A stretch of 64,000 nt of DNA from Brachybacterium massiliense (GTDB taxonomy: Bacteria; Actinomycetota; Actinomycetes; Actinomycetales; Dermabacteraceae). The DNA lies in the NCBI RefSeq assembly GCF_900184245.1, contig NZ_FXXB01000008.1:1526146-1590145 (forward strand), in the 5' to 3' direction. Positions within the stretch are counted from its first letter, which is position 1. Each line of letters begins with the position of its first letter. The notes under the pieces are model-generated. The model did not search any database. It saw only the letters and a list, made by a program, of their open reading frames with translations, and was not told where the DNA came from. Shown here in pieces: positions 16,745 to 26,169 of this stretch. The position numbers were made by a program, and so were the translations under genes.

Positions 16745-17854
16745 TCACTTCTTGCGCTTCTTCTTGCCGCCCTTGTTCTTGTTCAGGGCGTTGGAGCCCT
16801 GACCGGGGGCATTCGGCGTCTCGCCCGCGGCCTCCTGGGCCTTGCGACGCTCCTCCGCGGCCTTGGCGCGGAGCTCGCGCGCGCGCTCGAGCCTCTCCTG
16901 GTCGGTGAGCTTCTTGCCGCCCTTGCCCTTGGTGGGCTGGACGCGGATCGGCGCGTCGGGCTCCGGCTCGGCGGAGACCTTCTTGGGCGGGGTGAAGTCG
17001 AGCGGCTCGAGGCCCTTCTTCGCGCGCTTGGCGTTGATGCGCTCGTGCTTGGCCTTCTCGGCGTCGGTGCCGGGGGTGGGGGTCGCGCGGATGACGATGT
17101 ACTGCTGGCCGAAGGTCCACACGTTGGTGGTCAGCCAGTACACGAGCACACCGATCGGCATGCTCGGTCCCGTGATCACGTAGATGAACGGGAGCATGTA
17201 CAGCATCATCTTCTGGGTGCTGGCCATGGGGCCCTCGAGGGCCGCCTTGGGCATGTTCTTCATGGTCAGGGACTTCTGGGTGAAGAAGGTGACCAGGGAC
17301 ATGCAGGCGATGATCAGACCGGCGACGAGCTTGGTGGTGATGCCGCCGTCACCCGACTGCAGGAAGCTGTCGGCGATGGTGACGTTGCCGAAGAAGCTCG
17401 CGGAGCTGGCGCTCTGGGCGAGCTCCTGGGTCAGCGGGCCGAAGTCCTCGCCCGCGGCGGCGTTCGGCAGCTTCGTGAACAGCACGCGGAAGAGGCCGAA
17501 GAAGATCGGCATCTGCAGCAGGATCGGCAGGCACGAGGAGAACGGGCTGGCGCCGGCCTCCTTGTAGATGGCCATCGTCTCCTCGGCCATCTTCTGCTTC
17601 GAGTCCGAGTCCGTCTTGCCCTTGTACTTCTTCTGGACGGCCTGCAGCTCGGGCGAGACCATCTGCATCGCGCGGGAGGCCCGGATCTGCCGCACGAACA
17701 GCGGGATGATCAGGGTTCGCACCACGACGGTGAGCCCCACGATGGACAGCACCCAGGTCAGTCCCGCGTTGGGATCCATGAACGTGGACAGCAGCGCATG
17801 GAACTGCACCATGAGCCATGCGACGGCCCACTCGATGGGATACAGGGGATTCAT
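16745..17854 (-). CDS. yidC: Membrane protein insertase YidC
   Basis: Membrane insertase/chaperone that works with SecYEG or alone. 369 residues with about five membrane helices and no large periplasmic P1 domain, as usual for actinobacteria. It begins MNPLYPIEWAVAWLMVQFHA. The hydrophilic-groove helix contains the conserved arginine (VVVRTLIIPLFVRQIRASRA). A long Lys/Arg-rich C-terminal tail (ALNKNKGGKKKRKK) fits ribosome contact. Upstream of jag and downstream of yidD in the standard order. Confidence 0.96.
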   Translation of the reverse strand: MNPLYPIEWAVAWLMVQFHALLSTFMDPNAGLTWVLSIVGLTVVVRTLIIPLFVRQIRASRAMQMVSPELQAVQKKYKGKTDSDSKQKMAEETMAIYKEAGASPFSSCLPILLQMPIFFGLFRVLFTKLPNAAAGEDFGPLTQELAQSASSASFFGNVTIADSFLQSGDGGITTKLVAGLIIACMSLVTFFTQKSLTMKNMPKAALEGPMASTQKMMLYMLPFIYVITGPSMPIGVLVYWLTTNVWTFGQQYIVIRATPTPGTDAEKAKHERINAKRAKKGLEPLDFTPPKKVSAEPEPDAPIRVQPTKGKGGKKLTDQERLERARELRAKAAEERRKAQEAAGETPNAPGQGSNALNKNKGGKKKRKK

Positions 17855-17939
17855 CGGCCTGGTCTTCCTGCCGCACGGATGCGCATGTCGTTCATACGAG
17901 GTGTCGGCTGTGATCGGGAATCTGGGTCAAGGGTAGGCC

Positions 17940-18236
17940 CTACCGGGCCGGGTGCCGCAGTCGGCGTGGATTCGTCCACATGCCGGGGGCGGGCACCGGG
18001 TCGAGACCGCCTCGGGTGAGGGGGTTGCAGCGCAGGATCCGCCAGGTCGTCAGCAGCGTTCCCTTCACGGCCCCGTGCACCCGGAGAGCGTCCATGCCGT
18101 ACTGGGAGCAGACGGGGTCGTAGCGACAGGCGGGCGGGGTGTAGGGCGAGATGCCCACCTGATAGGCGCGCACCGGCAGCATCAGCAGCCTCCGCGGCAG
18201 ACGGAGCACCGTGCCCAGCACCCCGCGCCCGCTCAC
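17940..18236 (-). CDS. yidD: Membrane protein insertion efficiency factor YidD
   Basis: Small membrane-associated protein encoded between rnpA and yidC in most bacteria; it aids insertion of membrane proteins. The 98-residue sequence carries the family signature YQVGISPYTPPACRYDPVCS, QYGMDALRVHG and the CNPLTRGGLDPVP motif. It overlaps the rnpA stop by 4 bp, indicating coupled translation. Confidence 0.95.
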   Translation of the reverse strand: MSGRGVLGTVLRLPRRLLMLPVRAYQVGISPYTPPACRYDPVCSQYGMDALRVHGAVKGTLLTTWRILRCNPLTRGGLDPVPAPGMWTNPRRLRHPAR

Positions 18237-18601
18237 CTGGCGGCCTCCCGGCGCCGGGCGAGCTTGCCGGAGGCGGAGCCCAGGGCGGAGTCGACGTCGT
18301 CCTTCAGCGCGCTGAAGGGCTGTTCGTCGATGCCCGGCAGCGCCCGCACCACGATCGCGGAGCCTGCGGGCAGGGTCGCAAGGTGGGGGCGGATGATCTC
18401 GCGCAGCCGACGGGTCACCCGGTTGCGCACCACGGCGTTGCCGATCCGCTTGGACACGACGAATCCCACGCGGGGTGCGTCCTCGCCCTGCGTGAGCTGG
18501 GAGAGGTGCACGACCACGTGGGATCGGGCGCTGCGCGCGCCACCGCGGGTGACGGCGCGGAACTCGTCGGCCGAGCTGAGCCGGTGCTTCGACCAGCTCA
18601 C
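18233..18601 (-). CDS. rnpA: Ribonuclease P protein component
   Basis: Protein subunit that binds the RNase P RNA and helps process tRNA 5' ends. 122 residues from GTG 18601, with the RNR signature GFVVSKRIGNAVVRNRVTRR. Lies 43 bp after rpmH and overlaps yidD. The order rpmH-rnpA-yidD-yidC is diagnostic of the origin region. Confidence 0.96.
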   Translation of the reverse strand: MSWSKHRLSSADEFRAVTRGGARSARSHVVVHLSQLTQGEDAPRVGFVVSKRIGNAVVRNRVTRRLREIIRPHLATLPAGSAIVVRALPGIDEQPFSALKDDVDSALGSASGKLARRREAAR

Positions 18602-18644
18602 GGCGTCACGAGAAGCGCGCCGCGGTTCGCCTCGACGGCTCGCC

Positions 18645-18782
18645 TCAGGCGGAGAGCTCGGCGCGGCCCTTGGCGCGACGTGCGTTCAGGATGGCGCGGC
18701 CGGCGCGGGTGCGCATGCGGGCGCGGAAGCCGTGCTTCTTGGCGCGGCGGCGGTTGTTCGGCTGGAACGTGCGCTTGCTCAT
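18645..18782 (-). CDS. rpmH: 50S ribosomal protein L34
   Basis: 45-residue basic ribosomal protein: [19 protein letters not shown], then [17 protein letters not shown] and [10 protein letters not shown]. Full family length. It is the first gene of the minus-strand operon running to parB and is divergent from dnaA. Confidence 0.97.
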   Translation of the reverse strand: MSKRTFQPNNRRRAKKHGFRARMRTRAGRAILNARRAKGRAELSA

Positions 18783-19224
18783 GGTTCTCCTCGATCGTGG
18801 GCACGGTCATGCCCCTCGCGGTGGTCTGTGGTCTTGCTGCACGAACGGGAAGTCCGGGCGCACCCGCCGGGGCGGGGCGGCTGCCGAGGTCCGATCCGAT
18901 GCCGGAATGGGTCCGCAGTGGATCCGGGAACCGTATCGGGACGGCGCGCAGCGCTGACTGGACGATGTTAGGCGCGGGGGTGCGCGGGGTCAACGGTACG
19001 AGCCGTCTGAGGCGCGGTTGTGGCCGGATTCTCACTTCACGAGGGGTCGAGGCGGGCACCCCGCACTCCGCGCGCTGTGGCGGTCGAGCGAGCTGTGGCT
19101 GCGGAGCGTGCTCTGCGGTGGGAGTCCCACCTCACGCCCGTTGTCCACATCGTTGGTCCACAATACAGAAGCTATTGTGGAAAACTGTCCCGACCGACCG
19201 CGCGAGCCCTGGGGGAGAGACCTG
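18783..19224. other. rpmH-dnaA divergent intergenic region
   Basis: 442 bp without a gene, expected to hold the divergent promoters for rpmH and dnaA. The dnaA-proximal 90 bp are less GC-rich and carry DnaA boxes. I see no further gene or riboswitch in it. Confidence 0.7.
19141..19183. promoter_or_regulatory. DnaA boxes and inverted repeat upstream of dnaA
   Basis: TTGTCCACA at 19141 is a perfect alternative DnaA box. TCCACAATA (19157-19165) and TATTGTGGA (19173-19181) form a perfect 9-bp inverted repeat separated by 7 bp, giving two head-to-head DnaA-box-like halves about 45 bp before the dnaA ATG. Position suggests autoregulation of dnaA; not proven. Confidence 0.65.
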
Positions 19225-20934
19225 ATGAACGAGGCGAACGTCGACGCGATCTGGGAGCGCACGCTCCAGACCCTGCGCCGCGACAACGCCGTGTCGCCGC
19301 GGGTCGTCGCCCTCCTCACGCTGTCCCGCCTGATGGCCATCGTGGCGGACACCGCCCTGGTCGCAGCGCCTTCCACCTCGGCGAAGGAGCTCTTCGAGCA
19401 CCGCATCGCCGACTCCCTCAAGGCGGCCCTGAACGAGGCCGTGGGCCGCACCGTCGGCTTCGCGGTGACGGTGGACGAGTCGCTGCTCCTGGAGGACGAC
19501 GACGATGATCCGGCCCCCGCACCGCCTGTGACCTCCTCCTCCACCGCCGGACGTGCACATTCTGTGGACAACGATGTGGACAACTCCGCCCAGGATGTCC
19601 ACATGCCGCGGTTCCGTCGTGGAGAGGGCTCGATCCTGCCCACCAACGGCGACGATCCGGGCCGGCCCGCCCTGCCCTCGGACAGCTCGGCGAGCTCGGC
19701 AGGCTCCGCCCTGACCCGCTCCGCCGCCGATCGCTTCGCCACCCACACCGGGTACCGGGGCCGGGCGGCGGATGATCCCAGCGCCTTCTCCAGCCTGTCC
19801 CCGCTCAGCGGCTCCTCCGCGCCCTCGCCGGGCCCCGCGCCCCGTCGGCCCGAGCGCAGCGCCGCCGGAGCGAGCGAGGATTCGCGCCTGAACAGCAAGT
19901 ACACCTTCGACACCTTCGTGATCGGCTCCTCGAACCGTTTCGCGCAGGCAGCGGCGTCGGCCGTCGCGGAGACCCCCGCGAAGGCGTACAACCCGCTGTT
20001 CATCTACGGCGGCTCGGGCCTGGGCAAGACCCACCTGCTGCACGCGGTGGGCCACTACGCCCAGAGCCTCTACCCCGACGTGGTGGTGCGGTACGTGAAC
20101 TCCGAGGAGTTCACCAACGAGTTCATCAACTCCGTGCAGTCCGGCCAGTTCGGCAAGGCCCAGGAGTTCCAGCGCCGCTACCGCGACATCGACATCCTGC
20201 TGATCGACGACATCCAGTTCCTGCAGCGTGCGCCCGAGACGATGGAGGCGTTCTTCCACACCTTCAACACGCTCTACAACTCGGACAAGCAGATCGTGAT
20301 CACCTCGGACCTGCCTCCCAAGGAGCTGGGCGGCTTCGAGAATCGGATGCGCTCGCGCTTCGAGATGGGGCTGATGACCGATGTGCAGCCGCCGGACCTC
20401 GAGACCCGCATCGCGATCCTGCGCAAGAAGGTCGCGCAGGAGAACACCGGCGAGGTCCCGCACGAGGTGCTCGAGTACATCGCCTCGCACATCGCCACCA
20501 ACATCCGCGAGCTCGAGGGCGCGCTGATCCGGGTGCAGGCACTGCATTCGCTGTCCCGCCAGCCGATGGACGTGACCCTCGCCGAGAGCGTGCTGAAGGA
20601 TCTGCTCTCCCATGACGACGGCGCCCAGATCACGGCCTCGACGATCATCGCGCAGACCGCCACCTACTTCGGGCTCTCGGTCGAGGAGATCGTGGGCACA
20701 GGGCGCTCGCGCCGGCTGGTCTCGGCCCGGCAGATCGGGATGTACCTGTGCCGTGAGCTCACGGACATGCCGCTGATCAGGATCGGCGAGGAGTTCGGTG
20801 GCCGCGACCACACCACCGTGATGCACGCCAACAAGAAGATCGGCGAGCTGATGAAGGAGCGCCGCGCGATCTTCAACCAGGTCACCGAGCTCACCGCGAG
20901 GATCAAGAGCTCGAGCTCCGCCGCCCGTCAGTGA
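19225..20934 (+). CDS. dnaA: Chromosomal replication initiator DnaA
   Basis: AAA+ initiator that binds DnaA boxes and opens the origin. 569 residues from ATG 19225 with GGGGGAGAG upstream. Domain I is residues 1-~95. Domain II is a long, low-complexity, acidic linker (~96-220). The AAA+ domain starts near 225 ([19 protein letters not shown]) with Walker [18 protein letters not shown] and Walker [11 protein letters not shown]. The C-terminal domain has the DnaA signature [18 protein letters not shown]. Three DnaA boxes lie inside the linker-coding DNA (19563-19603). Confidence 0.98.
   Translation: MNEANVDAIWERTLQTLRRDNAVSPRVVALLTLSRLMAIVADTALVAAPSTSAKELFEHRIADSLKAALNEAVGRTVGFAVTVDESLLLEDDDDDPAPAPPVTSSSTAGRAHSVDNDVDNSAQDVHMPRFRRGEGSILPTNGDDPGRPALPSDSSASSAGSALTRSAADRFATHTGYRGRAADDPSAFSSLSPLSGSSAPSPGPAPRRPERSAAGASEDSRLNSKYTFDTFVIGSSNRFAQAAASAVAETPAKAYNPLFIYGGSGLGKTHLLHAVGHYAQSLYPDVVVRYVNSEEFTNEFINSVQSGQFGKAQEFQRRYRDIDILLIDDIQFLQRAPETMEAFFHTFNTLYNSDKQIVITSDLPPKELGGFENRMRSRFEMGLMTDVQPPDLETRIAILRKKVAQENTGEVPHEVLEYIASHIATNIRELEGALIRVQALHSLSRQPMDVTLAESVLKDLLSHDDGAQITASTIIAQTATYFGLSVEEIVGTGRSRRLVSARQIGMYLCRELTDMPLIRIGEEFGGRDHTTVMHANKKIGELMKERRAIFNQVTELTARIKSSSSAARQ
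19563..19603. promoter_or_regulatory. DnaA boxes inside the dnaA coding sequence
   Basis: TGTGGACAA at 19563 and again at 19575 (12 bp apart; perfect TTGTCCACA on the minus strand), then ATGTCCACA at 19595 on the plus strand. They fall in the DNA coding for the variable domain II linker, where amino-acid constraint is weak. Confidence 0.65.
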
Positions 20935-21524
20935 GCGCTCACGGCGCGGAGACAGCCGCCTGAACAACACTCCAGGTCAGGATGCAGTTCTCCCCAATTG
21001 TGGATAACTCTGTGGATACTGTGGAATGACAGGAATCCACGCAGGAGCCGATGTGCACGGCCGAATGACAGGAATCCGTGAGGACAGCTGGATCGTGCAC
21101 AGCCCGCGAACATCGGCCGCTGAGTCCTCAACGATCCATCCACTCACATGTCATTCGAGCTGACCTGCGCAGATGACGGTTATCCACGAGATCCACAGCC
21201 GTGATGATGAGGACTGTCAGTAGTTGCTCGACGGGGATGTGGACGGGGCGGGCTGCGTGGGAGCGATCGCCGATCGTGTCATTCGGGGTGCCGGGGAGCG
21301 TTCTCGGGCCATGACGACGAAGGGGGATCGGGTCCCCGGAACCGGTGTGCGCTGGAAGCCCCTCAGTGCGCGCGAGCCGCGCCGGGAGCGGGAAGAAGTC
21401 AAGGATCGTCCCCGGTGTGTCGGCGGGAGACCTCCGGAACCGATACGCTGTGCTCCGTTCGGCCGCGACATGCCATAGCACGCGGCGCAATCCGTCATTC
21501 GACCACTGCGAAGGAGTGGCAACG
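20935..21524. other. Probable oriC between dnaA and dnaN
   Basis: 590 bp without a gene in the usual actinobacterial oriC position. DnaA boxes: TGTGGATAA 20999-21007 (perfect, minus strand), TGTGGATAC 21011-21019, TTATCCACG 21180-21188 and AGATCCACA 21189-21197. GAATGACAGGAATCC is repeated at 21024 and 21063, and CGAATGACA recurs inverted at 21149 and 21277 (TGTCATTC), with a variant at 21493. The right end holds the dnaN promoter and AAGGAG at 21511. Confidence 0.75.
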
Positions 21525-22649
21525 GTGAAGTTCCACCTCGATCGCGGCGTCCTCGGCGACGCCGTCTCCTGGGCCACCCGTACCCTCCCCGTCCGACCGG
21601 CGATGCCGATTCTGCAGGGTGTGCGGATCGTCGCCGACGCGGGCGGTGAGCTGCAGCTCTCGACATTCGACTACGAGGTCAGCGCCCAGATCCGCCTGGA
21701 GGCGGAGATCGAGCAGCCTGGCGAGGTGCTGGTCCAGGGCCGGATGCTCTCGGACATCGTGCGCGCCCTGCCGAACAAGGACGTCTCGATCGCCCTCGAG
21801 GGCACGAAGCTCCAGGTCCGCTGCGGCAGCGCCCGCTTCGCCCTGGCCACCCTCCCGGTCGACGAGTACCCGCAGCTGCCGGCGATGCCTCCGGTGGCCG
21901 GCTCCGTCGCCGCGGACGTCTTCGCCGAGGCGATCTCCCAGGTCACCGTCGCCGCCTCGAAGGACGACACCCTCCCGCTGCTGACCGGCGTGAAGGTCGA
22001 GATCTCCGGCGAGACGATGACGCTGATGTCCACCGACCGCTACCGCCTGGCGCTGCGCGAGCTCACCTGGAACCCCTCCACCCCCGGCACCGAGCTCACC
22101 GCCCTGGTGCGCGGCCGCACCCTCCACGAGGTCGCCCGCTCGCTCTCCTCGGGAGGCGGGGTCGAGATCGCGCTGTCCGACGACTCCTCCGCGACCCTGA
22201 TCGGCTTCGAGGCCGGCGGGCGCCGCACCACCTCCACGCTGGTGGACGGCGATTACCCGCCGGTGCGACGCCTCTTCCCGGACACCTCCGCGATCACCGC
22301 CGTGGTCTCCACCGGCGCCCTGATCGACGCCGTCAAGCGCGTCTCCCTGGTCGCCGAGCGGAACACCCCCGTGCGCCTGTCCTTCACCGAGGGCCAGGTC
22401 GCCCTCGAGGCCGGCGCGGGCGACGACGCGCAGGCCAGCGAGGTGCTCGAGGCGCAGCTCGAAGGTGAGGACCTGGTGGTCGGCTTCAACTCCGGTTTCC
22501 TGCTCGACGGTCTCGGCGCCCTGGGCACCGAGTTCGCGCGGCTGACCTTCACCGACTCGATCAAGCCGTCGGTGATGACCGGTCAGGACTCCCTCGAGGG
22601 CGAGCCCGACACCTCGTACAAGTACCTGATCATGCCGATGCGGATCTGA
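21525..22649 (+). CDS. dnaN: DNA polymerase III sliding clamp (beta)
   Basis: Ring-shaped clamp that holds the replicase on DNA. 374 residues from GTG 21525, 8 bp after AAGGAG. It begins VKFHLDRGVLGDAVSWATRT, with three clamp domains (PAMPILQGVRIVADAGGELQ; SKDDTLPLLTGVKVEISGE) and the C-terminal LIMPMRI ending typical of beta clamps. A longer upstream start is possible but lacks a ribosome site. Confidence 0.97.
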   Translation: MKFHLDRGVLGDAVSWATRTLPVRPAMPILQGVRIVADAGGELQLSTFDYEVSAQIRLEAEIEQPGEVLVQGRMLSDIVRALPNKDVSIALEGTKLQVRCGSARFALATLPVDEYPQLPAMPPVAGSVAADVFAEAISQVTVAASKDDTLPLLTGVKVEISGETMTLMSTDRYRLALRELTWNPSTPGTELTALVRGRTLHEVARSLSSGGGVEIALSDDSSATLIGFEAGGRRTTSTLVDGDYPPVRRLFPDTSAITAVVSTGALIDAVKRVSLVAERNTPVRLSFTEGQVALEAGAGDDAQASEVLEAQLEGEDLVVGFNSGFLLDGLGALGTEFARLTFTDSIKPSVMTGQDSLEGEPDTSYKYLIMPMRI

Positions 22650-22668
22650 GGGAGGGAGTGCTCCCTCC

Positions 22669-23925
22669 GTGCAGCTGACCGCGCTCGATCTCACCGACTA
22701 CCGGTCCTACCAGCGCCTCACCCTCCCGATCCAGCCCGGCATCACCGTCATGGTGGGCCAGAACGGGCAGGGCAAGACCAACATCGTCGAGGCCGTCTGG
22801 TACCTGGCGACCCTCTCCAGCCACCGGGTCCCGCACGATGCCGCTCTCGTCCATCGCGGCGAGAGCACCGCGATCGTGCGCGCGAGCTTCCTGCGCGCCG
22901 GCCGGCCCCTGCAGGTGGACCTCGAGATCACCCCCGGCAAGTCCAACCGCGCCCGGCTCCAGGGCCAGAACGTCTCCCGGCTGCGCGACCTGCTGGGAGA
23001 GGTGCGCGCGGTGCTCTTCGCCCCCGAGGACCTGGGCCTGGTCAAGGCCGATCCCGACGGCCGACGCCGCTTCCTCGACGAGCTGCTGTTCGTCATCGCC
23101 CCCCGCTACGCCTCCGTCAAGGCCGACTACGACCGGGTGCTCAAGCAGCGCGGCAACCTGCTCAAGCAGATGCGCTCGATGCGGCGCGGCAGCAGCGGAC
23201 GCAGCGTGGGCGGCCTGGATCCGGCGGAGTCCGCCGCCTCGACCCTCGAGGTCTGGGACCAGCAGCTCGCCCTCCACGGCGCCGAGCTGCTGCGCGCGAG
23301 GCTCCACCTGGTCAACCGCCTGCGCCCGCATCTGGGCTACTCCTACCTCCGCGTCGCGACCGACGAAGGCGCTGATCAGGCCCTGGATCTCCCCCCGGAC
23401 CAGCGCGGCGAGGGCGACTCCCCGGCGGACATCCTCTACCGCTCCGACGTGCTCGATGCGCTCGGCGCGCTGCCCGGCACCCTGCCCCCCACCCGCGAGA
23501 TCCACGACCGGATGCTCGAGATGCTCGCCGCACGGCACGACGACGAGATCGACCGCGGCGTGACCCTGACCGGTCCGCATCGCGACGACATGGAGATCCG
23601 CCTGCACGACTTCCCCGCCAAGGGGTACGCGAGCCATGGCGAGTCCTGGTCCCTCGCGCTCGCGCTGCGCCTGGCCTCCTATGACCTGCTGCGTCTCGAG
23701 GAGGGCGATCTCGGCGACGGCGAGCCGATCCTGATCCTCGACGACGTGTTCAGCGAGCTCGACGTGCACCGCCGCGAACGGCTGGGACGGATCGTCACCG
23801 GCGCCTCGCAGGTGCTGATCACCACCGCCAACGACACCGACATCCCCGACTCCCTCGACGGCGAGATCCACGTGGTCGAGGTGAGCCTGGGCGAGGCGGT
23901 GCCGCGCGAGGGACGCGGGCTGTGA
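22669..23925 (+). CDS. recF: DNA replication and repair protein RecF
   Basis: SMC-like ABC ATPase that helps load RecA at gaps. 418 residues from GTG 22669, only 19 bp after dnaN. Walker A is VGQNGQGKTNIVEAVWYLAT; the signature region and Walker B follow (GESWSLALALRLASYDLLR, then PILILDDVFSELD). Typical start MQLTALDLTDYRSYQRLTL. The gnd gene often found between dnaN and recF in actinobacteria is absent. Confidence 0.96.
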   Translation: MQLTALDLTDYRSYQRLTLPIQPGITVMVGQNGQGKTNIVEAVWYLATLSSHRVPHDAALVHRGESTAIVRASFLRAGRPLQVDLEITPGKSNRARLQGQNVSRLRDLLGEVRAVLFAPEDLGLVKADPDGRRRFLDELLFVIAPRYASVKADYDRVLKQRGNLLKQMRSMRRGSSGRSVGGLDPAESAASTLEVWDQQLALHGAELLRARLHLVNRLRPHLGYSYLRVATDEGADQALDLPPDQRGEGDSPADILYRSDVLDALGALPGTLPPTREIHDRMLEMLAARHDDEIDRGVTLTGPHRDDMEIRLHDFPAKGYASHGESWSLALALRLASYDLLRLEEGDLGDGEPILILDDVFSELDVHRRERLGRIVTGASQVLITTANDTDIPDSLDGEIHVVEVSLGEAVPREGRGL

Positions 23926-24716
23926 ACGGCCGCGCGGGAGGTTCCGGTGAGAACGGGCGAGCACCCCGCCCCCGCCTCGCGAACCCCTATGACCTCGGCA
24001 CATGGTCCGCGACGTCTGCCTCGACGGCGCCGCCTGGGTCGGAGGAGCCGGCGGAACGGGCCCGGCCCGTCGGCCCTGCGCCGGAGCGGGATGCCGCGTC
24101 GCCGGCCCATCGGGCGCCGCGCACCGCGCCGCCGGCCTCGCCCGCGCCCGCCCGGGAGGAGCCCGAGGAGTTCTTCGATCCGCCGGAGCTGCCTGCGCCC
24201 CCGGATCCCTTCGAGCTCGCCCGCCGCACCGTCAACCGCTCCCGCGCCGCCGCACGGGACCGCGGACTGTTCCCGATCTCCGCGAAGACTCAGGCCAGAG
24301 ACGTTCGGGACCGCTCCGGCCGCTCACCCGGCTACTCGGGATCACGCCCCGACCCGCGAGACCCGCAGGGGATCGACGGCGTGCTGAAGAAGGTGCTCGG
24401 GAACCTCGGTTGGAATGCCGGGATGAACGCCGGGCGGGTGCTCGAGGAATGGGACGACATCGTGGGTGAGCGCCTGGCCACCCACTGCCGGCCCGTCTCC
24501 CTCGAGGACGGGGTGCTCGTGGTCAGCGCCTCCTCCTCGGCCTGGGCCGCGCAGCTGCGGATGCTCAGCCCGCAGCTGATCACCACGATCGAGGAGCACG
24601 TGGGCTCCCACGTGATCTCCGAGCTCAAGGTGACCGGGCCCGCGGCCGCCGAGCGCACCTGGAAGAAGGGGCGGCGCACGGTGACCTGGCGCGGCCCGCG
24701 GGATACCTACGGGTGA
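23922..24716 (+). CDS. dciA: DciA-family (DUF721) replicative helicase loader
   Basis: 264 residues from GTG 23922, overlapping the recF stop by 4 bp. The N-terminal ~130 residues are Pro/Ala/Arg-rich and likely disordered. The DUF721 domain is C-terminal (GVLKKVLGNLGWNAGMNAGR, VLEEWDDIVGERLATHCRPV and VLVVSASSSAWAAQLRMLS). DciA proteins assist loading or activity of the replicative helicase DnaB in bacteria lacking DnaC/DnaI. Position after recF is the conserved actinobacterial arrangement. Confidence 0.9.
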   Translation: MNGRAGGSGENGRAPRPRLANPYDLGTWSATSASTAPPGSEEPAERARPVGPAPERDAASPAHRAPRTAPPASPAPAREEPEEFFDPPELPAPPDPFELARRTVNRSRAAARDRGLFPISAKTQARDVRDRSGRSPGYSGSRPDPRDPQGIDGVLKKVLGNLGWNAGMNAGRVLEEWDDIVGERLATHCRPVSLEDGVLVVSASSSAWAAQLRMLSPQLITTIEEHVGSHVISELKVTGPAAAERTWKKGRRTVTWRGPRDTYG

Positions 24717-24858
24717 TCGACGTACTGCGAGGGACGAGCGGTAGGAGATCAGCGGAACAGCTACGGGTAGCGCCTCGACTCCGAGGAGATGCCGTTCACA
24801 GACCGTCATCGCCGCGCCGTCGACTGCTACGGTGAGCCCAGACGAGCTGATGCAGCTC

Positions 24859-24984
24859 GCGTGCACTGGGGTCGGTGAAATTCCGAGCCGGCGGTGACAG
24901 TCCGCGACCCGATGGCCTCTGGCCCTCGGCTGACCAGGTGGAACTCCTGGACCGACGGTGAGAGTCCGGATGGGAAGCGCACGC
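24859..24984 (+). ncRNA. FMN riboswitch (RFN element)
   Basis: Conserved RFN pieces occur in order: GGGGTCGGTGAAATTCCGAG, CCGGCGGTGACAGTCCGCGA and GACCGACGGTGAGAGTCCGG. The P1 stem pairs GCGTGC (24859-24864) with GCACGC (24979-24984). It lies ~120 bp before ribD. A GC-rich hairpin (GCGCAC/GTGCGC, around 25015-25029) between aptamer and gene may be part of the expression platform. FMN binding should turn the riboflavin operon off. Confidence 0.95.
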
Positions 24985-25107
24985 GAACGACGTCGTCGGG
25001 CGAGCCGACCTCGCGCACCCCGTGCGCGGCCGTGACCCCCAGCGACGCCGTTCCCGCACACCCTTCCTGTCTCTCCGGAACCGCGAGCAGCGGACCGGAG
25101 GAGAGAC

Positions 25108-26154
25108 ATGCTGGAGCCGACCGAGCACCGCGCGCTGCGCCGCGCCCTCGAGATCGCCGCCCACCCCGCAGTGCCGCTGGGCCCGAACCCCCGCGTGGGC
25201 TGTGTGATCCTCGGCCCCGACGGGCAGACCCTCGCCGAGGGGCACCATCGCGGCGCCGGCACCCCGCACGCCGAGGCCGACGCCCTCGCCCGCGCCACCG
25301 CACCGCTGCCCGGCGCCACCGCCGTGGTCACCCTCGAACCCTGCACCCACCACGGCCGCACCGGCCCCTGCGACGATGCCCTGCTCAGCGCAGGGATCTC
25401 CCGCGTGGTGATCGCGCGTCAGGACCCGAACCCCCTCGCCGCCGGCGGGGCCCAGCGCCTGCGTGAGGCCGGGATCGAGGTGATCACCGACGTCCCGGAC
25501 GAGCTCGCCGAAGCCGCCGCAGCATTGAATCGCGGCTGGGAGCACGGCCTGCGCCACCACCGCCCCCTGGTCACCGCCAAGCTCGCCCTCACCCTCGACG
25601 GCCGGGCCGCCGCCGCGGACGGCACCAGCCAGTGGCTCACCGGCCCCGCCGCCCGCGAGGAGGTCCATCAGCTGCGCACCACCTGCGATGTGGTGCTGGT
25701 GGGCACCGGCACCGCCCGCACCGACCATCCCAGCCTCACCGCCCGCCGACCGGACGGGAGCCTCCACCGCCGCCAGCCGCTGCGGGCCGTGATGGGCACG
25801 TCCGAGACCCCCACGCTGTCCGAGATCGAGGGCGCGGGCGAGGAGATCCGCCTGGCGACCCGCGATCCGTCGGCAACCCTGGCGGAGCTGTTCGCCCTCG
25901 GAGCGCGGCACGTGCTGGTCGAGGGCGGGCCCACCCTCGCCGCCGCCTTCCTGCGCGCAGGGCTGGTCGACGAGCTGATCGTGCACCTCGCCCCCACCCT
26001 GCTCGGCGCGGGCCGCGCCGCCGTCGGCGACCTCGCGATCACCACCCTCGCCGAGCGGCTCGACCTCGAGCTGGTCGAGGCCGCACCGCTGCCCTCCCCG
26101 GGTGGAGCCACCGACCTCCGCCTCATCCTCCGCCCCCGCACCACCACTGCCTGA
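25108..26154 (+). CDS. ribD: Bifunctional riboflavin deaminase/reductase RibD
   Basis: Second and third steps of riboflavin synthesis: deamination of the pyrimidine ring, then NADPH reduction of the ribosyl side chain. 348 residues from ATG 25108 with GGAGGAGAG upstream. The zinc deaminase motifs are PHAEADAL and EPCTHHGRTGPCDDAL, with GPNPRVGCVI before them. The reductase domain starts near 155 (PLVTAKLALTLDGRAAAADG) and contains HVLVEGGPTLAAAFL. First gene of the operon, under the FMN riboswitch. Confidence 0.96.
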   Translation: MLEPTEHRALRRALEIAAHPAVPLGPNPRVGCVILGPDGQTLAEGHHRGAGTPHAEADALARATAPLPGATAVVTLEPCTHHGRTGPCDDALLSAGISRVVIARQDPNPLAAGGAQRLREAGIEVITDVPDELAEAAAALNRGWEHGLRHHRPLVTAKLALTLDGRAAAADGTSQWLTGPAAREEVHQLRTTCDVVLVGTGTARTDHPSLTARRPDGSLHRRQPLRAVMGTSETPTLSEIEGAGEEIRLATRDPSATLAELFALGARHVLVEGGPTLAAAFLRAGLVDELIVHLAPTLLGAGRAAVGDLAITTLAERLDLELVEAAPLPSPGGATDLRLILRPRTTTA

Positions 26155-26169
26155 CCAGGAAGGACACTC

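Noticed and set aside
24859-24984. Cobalamin or TPP riboswitch
   Set aside because: The conserved blocks and the downstream riboflavin operon identify an FMN element.
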